DNA of 42,060 nt from JAYZDK01 sp964604165 (GTDB lineage: Bacteria; Myxococcota_A; UBA796; CAJQPC01): positions 1 to 42,060 of the forward strand of contig CAZRYF010000045.1 in the NCBI GenBank assembly GCA_964604165.1. Reading direction: 5' to 3'. How positions within the stretch are numbered: the first letter of the stretch is position 1; the number at the start of each line of letters is the position of its first letter. A program made the translations under genes and the position numbers. The notes under the pieces were generated by a model, which saw only the letters and a list, made by a program, of their open reading frames with translations, made no database searches and was not told where the DNA came from. Of the stretch, positions 40,057 to 42,060 are shown one piece after another.

Positions 40057-42060
40057 CTATTGCTCCACCGGCGCAATTTCATCCCAGATCGACCCTTCAA
40101 GACGCCCGGTGGCTGGGGCCTGGACCGTCGCCGTCTCCCTTCCCTCAAAGGGCGCAAAACGACGACTGGCCTGCCCTGTCGGTGCATGAACACGCACCGT
40201 CGCCGCTCCCTCCGCCATGGGCAATCCGGAGAACACATTGACCGGCAGAGGCACCAGCGGCACGGGATCCTCCGCTCTCTGGGCGGAGAGCACCCCCAGC
40301 TCCACCATGCCCTCTACCGTGCTCCCCCAGGCCGGCAACGCACCGCTGGATCCCGCCAGCCGCGTGTTCCCTCGCACCATCTTTCGGTTGTCGTCGTACC
40401 CCACATACGCCCCAAGGTGGTAGCGCCTCGACCCCGCCACAAAGCCCAGGAACGCTGCGTTCCGGTAGCCGTTTGTGGTGCCCGTCTTTCCGCCCACCGA
40501 GAGGGCCTCCAGGGAGCGGGCCACCCGCCGGGCCGTCCCGTGGGTCACCACGTTGGAGAGCATGTCCGCCACCAGGGCCCCTTCTCGCGGAGAGAAAGCC
40601 TCCCGGGACTCGGGGGCGGCCCGGTAGAGCACGTTTCCGTGCCGATCCCGCACCTCTTGAATGAGCAGTCGCCCATCGGCCCCGGCCGCCACCGGGCGGC
40701 TCGTCCTGAACCCGGACACGCTGCCCGCATCAAAGGCCTGACCGGGAAAGGCCCACCGCTCCCCCGTCAGAAATCCCTCGTAGACCCCCACCATCTCCGC
40801 AAGGGACACGTCCACCGCCCCAAGGGGCAGGGAGAGCACCGGCGGAATCTCCGACTGCACCCCCAGGCTCCTGGCCAGGGCAGCCACGTACCGCACCCCG
40901 AGGAGCACCCGAAAGTCCGGGTGGTGAACCAGCGCCTCCAGGGCATAGGCATCCTCCGGGTCCTCCTGTCGGTCCATGGCTTCCCGGAGGGCCAGCAGCG
41001 TCGAGAGATGAAGCCGCCCCTCCACCAAGAAGTCCCCTGGAGGCGACTCCGGATTCGGAATGTAGGGCAGGGCGCCCTGGGGGGCCTTTCCGCAGTAGAG
41101 AGTCTTCCCGCCCCCTGGCACACGCCTCAGGCGGTAGTAGTCGGCGCGACAAGCCGCCGCCCGGCCCTCCAAAAACAAGAATTCCAGCTCCATGCCCGAG
41201 AGGCGCCGCGTCTTCTCCTTCCCGTTCGAGAGCGCCCCCACCCGCTCCCGCTCCCGGGTAAAACCCAGGCCATAGTGCAGGCTGGCCAGCTCTCGAAGCT
41301 CCCGCTCCACGTCCTCCACCCCCGAGAAGACCACATCTGCCGCCACCTCCCGTCGCACCCGGGAAAAACGCCCCGCTTCCAATCGCCCCTCGGTGGCGAT
41401 GACCCCCAGGTCATCCCGGATACGTCGAATGTAGTCTTGGCGCCCCTCCTCAGGTCCGGGCGCCAACCCGGTCAGCCGGGCCACCTCGACCAGGTGGGCA
41501 TCGTCCAGGCGGTCCACCAGATGGTGCAGCAACCAGATGCTTGCAAGGTTCTCCGAGCGGACGCTGGCCCACGCAAGCGAGACCATCGGCTCCGGCTCGT
41601 GGTCAGGATTGGGGGCGTAGAACATGCCCTCGAAAGGAAAGACATTCCGCCGGTTGTCCAAGACATCCGTGGGCGTCCAACCCAGCTGAAGTGCCGCATG
41701 CACCACCAGGGGCTTCCACGTCGAGCCCAGCTGGCGTTTAGCTGCCAGGGCGCGGTTGAAGTCCTGGTTGCTGCTACCGCCCACCATGCCCCGGATCTGT
41801 CCGGACTCCAGCACCAACAACGCCCCCTGCAGCTCCGGGTAGTACTCCAGGTCCACAAGCGTCGGTTCATCCCCTTCCCCAAGGTCCCGCACACTCACCC
41901 GCACCACCGCCCCCGGAACCAGCCCCCCCTGCAGCTGTGCCAGCTCGTCACCAGAGGACTTGGCCCAGCGATTTCCCTCCTTTCCCTGAGCCAACACCTT
42001 GGCCACCCGCGCTGCCCCCGCCCCATCCAGTCGCCCGGGAAACCCACCCAGCTCCAGGGA
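40057..42060 (-). CDS. bifunctional penicillin-binding protein (PBP1-type), 5' end outside the window
   Basis: 667 residues are visible; the frame stays open at the right edge, so the glycosyltransferase domain is probably outside. The transpeptidase part has SxxK (QLGSTWKP), SxN (VRSENLASIWLL) and KTG (GGKTGTTNGYRNAAFLGF) in order, so it should be catalytically complete. Between SEN and KTG lies a long insert with Cys (AACRADYYRLRRVPGGGKTLYCGKAP; in parts) of about 200 residues, larger than in model enzymes. Periplasmic, membrane anchored at the missing end. A lipoprotein gene follows 10 bases downstream. Confidence 0.9.
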   Translation of the reverse strand, partial: SLELGGFPGRLDGAGAARVAKVLAQGKEGNRWAKSSGDELAQLQGGLVPGAVVRVSVRDLGEGDEPTLVDLEYYPELQGALLVLESGQIRGMVGGSSNQDFNRALAAKRQLGSTWKPLVVHAALQLGWTPTDVLDNRRNVFPFEGMFYAPNPDHEPEPMVSLAWASVRSENLASIWLLHHLVDRLDDAHLVEVARLTGLAPGPEEGRQDYIRRIRDDLGVIATEGRLEAGRFSRVRREVAADVVFSGVEDVERELRELASLHYGLGFTRERERVGALSNGKEKTRRLSGMELEFLFLEGRAAACRADYYRLRRVPGGGKTLYCGKAPQGALPYIPNPESPPGDFLVEGRLHLSTLLALREAMDRQEDPEDAYALEALVHHPDFRVLLGVRYVAALARSLGVQSEIPPVLSLPLGAVDVSLAEMVGVYEGFLTGERWAFPGQAFDAGSVSGFRTSRPVAAGADGRLLIQEVRDRHGNVLYRAAPESREAFSPREGALVADMLSNVVTHGTARRVARSLEALSVGGKTGTTNGYRNAAFLGFVAGSRRYHLGAYVGYDDNRKMVRGNTRLAGSSGALPAWGSTVEGMVELGVLSAQRAEDPVPLVPLPVNVFSGLPMAEGAATVRVHAPTGQASRRFAPFEGRETATVQAPATGRLEGSIWDEIAPVEQ

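Overview
The window is high-GC, densely packed bacterial DNA that reads as a draft genome or MAG of a myxobacterium-like organism (Myxococcota or related former Deltaproteobacteria). The evidence is threefold: three secreted proteins end in a Cys / hydrophobic stretch / poly-Arg tail of the MYXO-CTERM kind; DUF2330, DUF5916, FG-GAP and DUF507 families and Asp/Thr/Gly-rich linkers are present; and there is a multidomain Ser/Thr kinase with cyclase, ATPase and TPR parts. Three runs of N (1001-1100, 12788-12797, 38318-38417) break real genes. No phage, insertion sequence or CRISPR array was seen.

Left part (1-16225): repeats and an Rpn-type nuclease gene broken by a gap in its own tandem repeat; PEP carboxylase (ppc); a minus-strand, translationally coupled trio engB-rlmE-truncated haemoglobin; a divergent coupled trio (metallophosphoesterase, secreted protein, mtnA); a minus-strand pair made of the large kinase/cyclase/ATPase/TPR protein and a left-handed beta-helix protein; then clpX-yqgE.

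Middle part (16226-34340) is mostly envelope and secretome: an M23 peptidase, M14 carboxypeptidase, beta-propeller lipoprotein, a FliA-family sigma factor behind a near-perfect sigma-54 promoter, a lipoprotein/DUF507/beta-barrel/unknown-protein series on the minus strand, a MobA-like nucleotidyltransferase coupled to an FG-GAP lipoprotein, DUF2330 and DUF5916 proteins, a GH73-type glucosaminidase, a CAP-domain protein, and tRNA-Met with its own promoter and terminator.

Right part (34513-42060): cstA followed by what looks like a compact phosphate-starvation (Pho-type) cluster. Three promoters share one architecture: 11-bp direct repeats, a TTGA-type -35, exactly 18 bp, and a -10. They precede, in order, a 31-residue membrane peptide, a short PstS-like periplasmic protein, and an operon of a Cys/Met/Asp-rich lipoprotein, an outer-membrane porin and a second short PstS-like paralogue. 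The porin gene carries a +1 frameshift in its signal peptide and a gap that is almost certainly an assembly artefact, because exactly 55 bases are duplicated on both sides. The window ends in a bifunctional penicillin-binding protein (5' end outside) followed by a lipoprotein. The Pho-type cluster is the best candidate for an undescribed system; its phosphate assignment is inferred from the PstS-like products and promoter layout and has not been tested.
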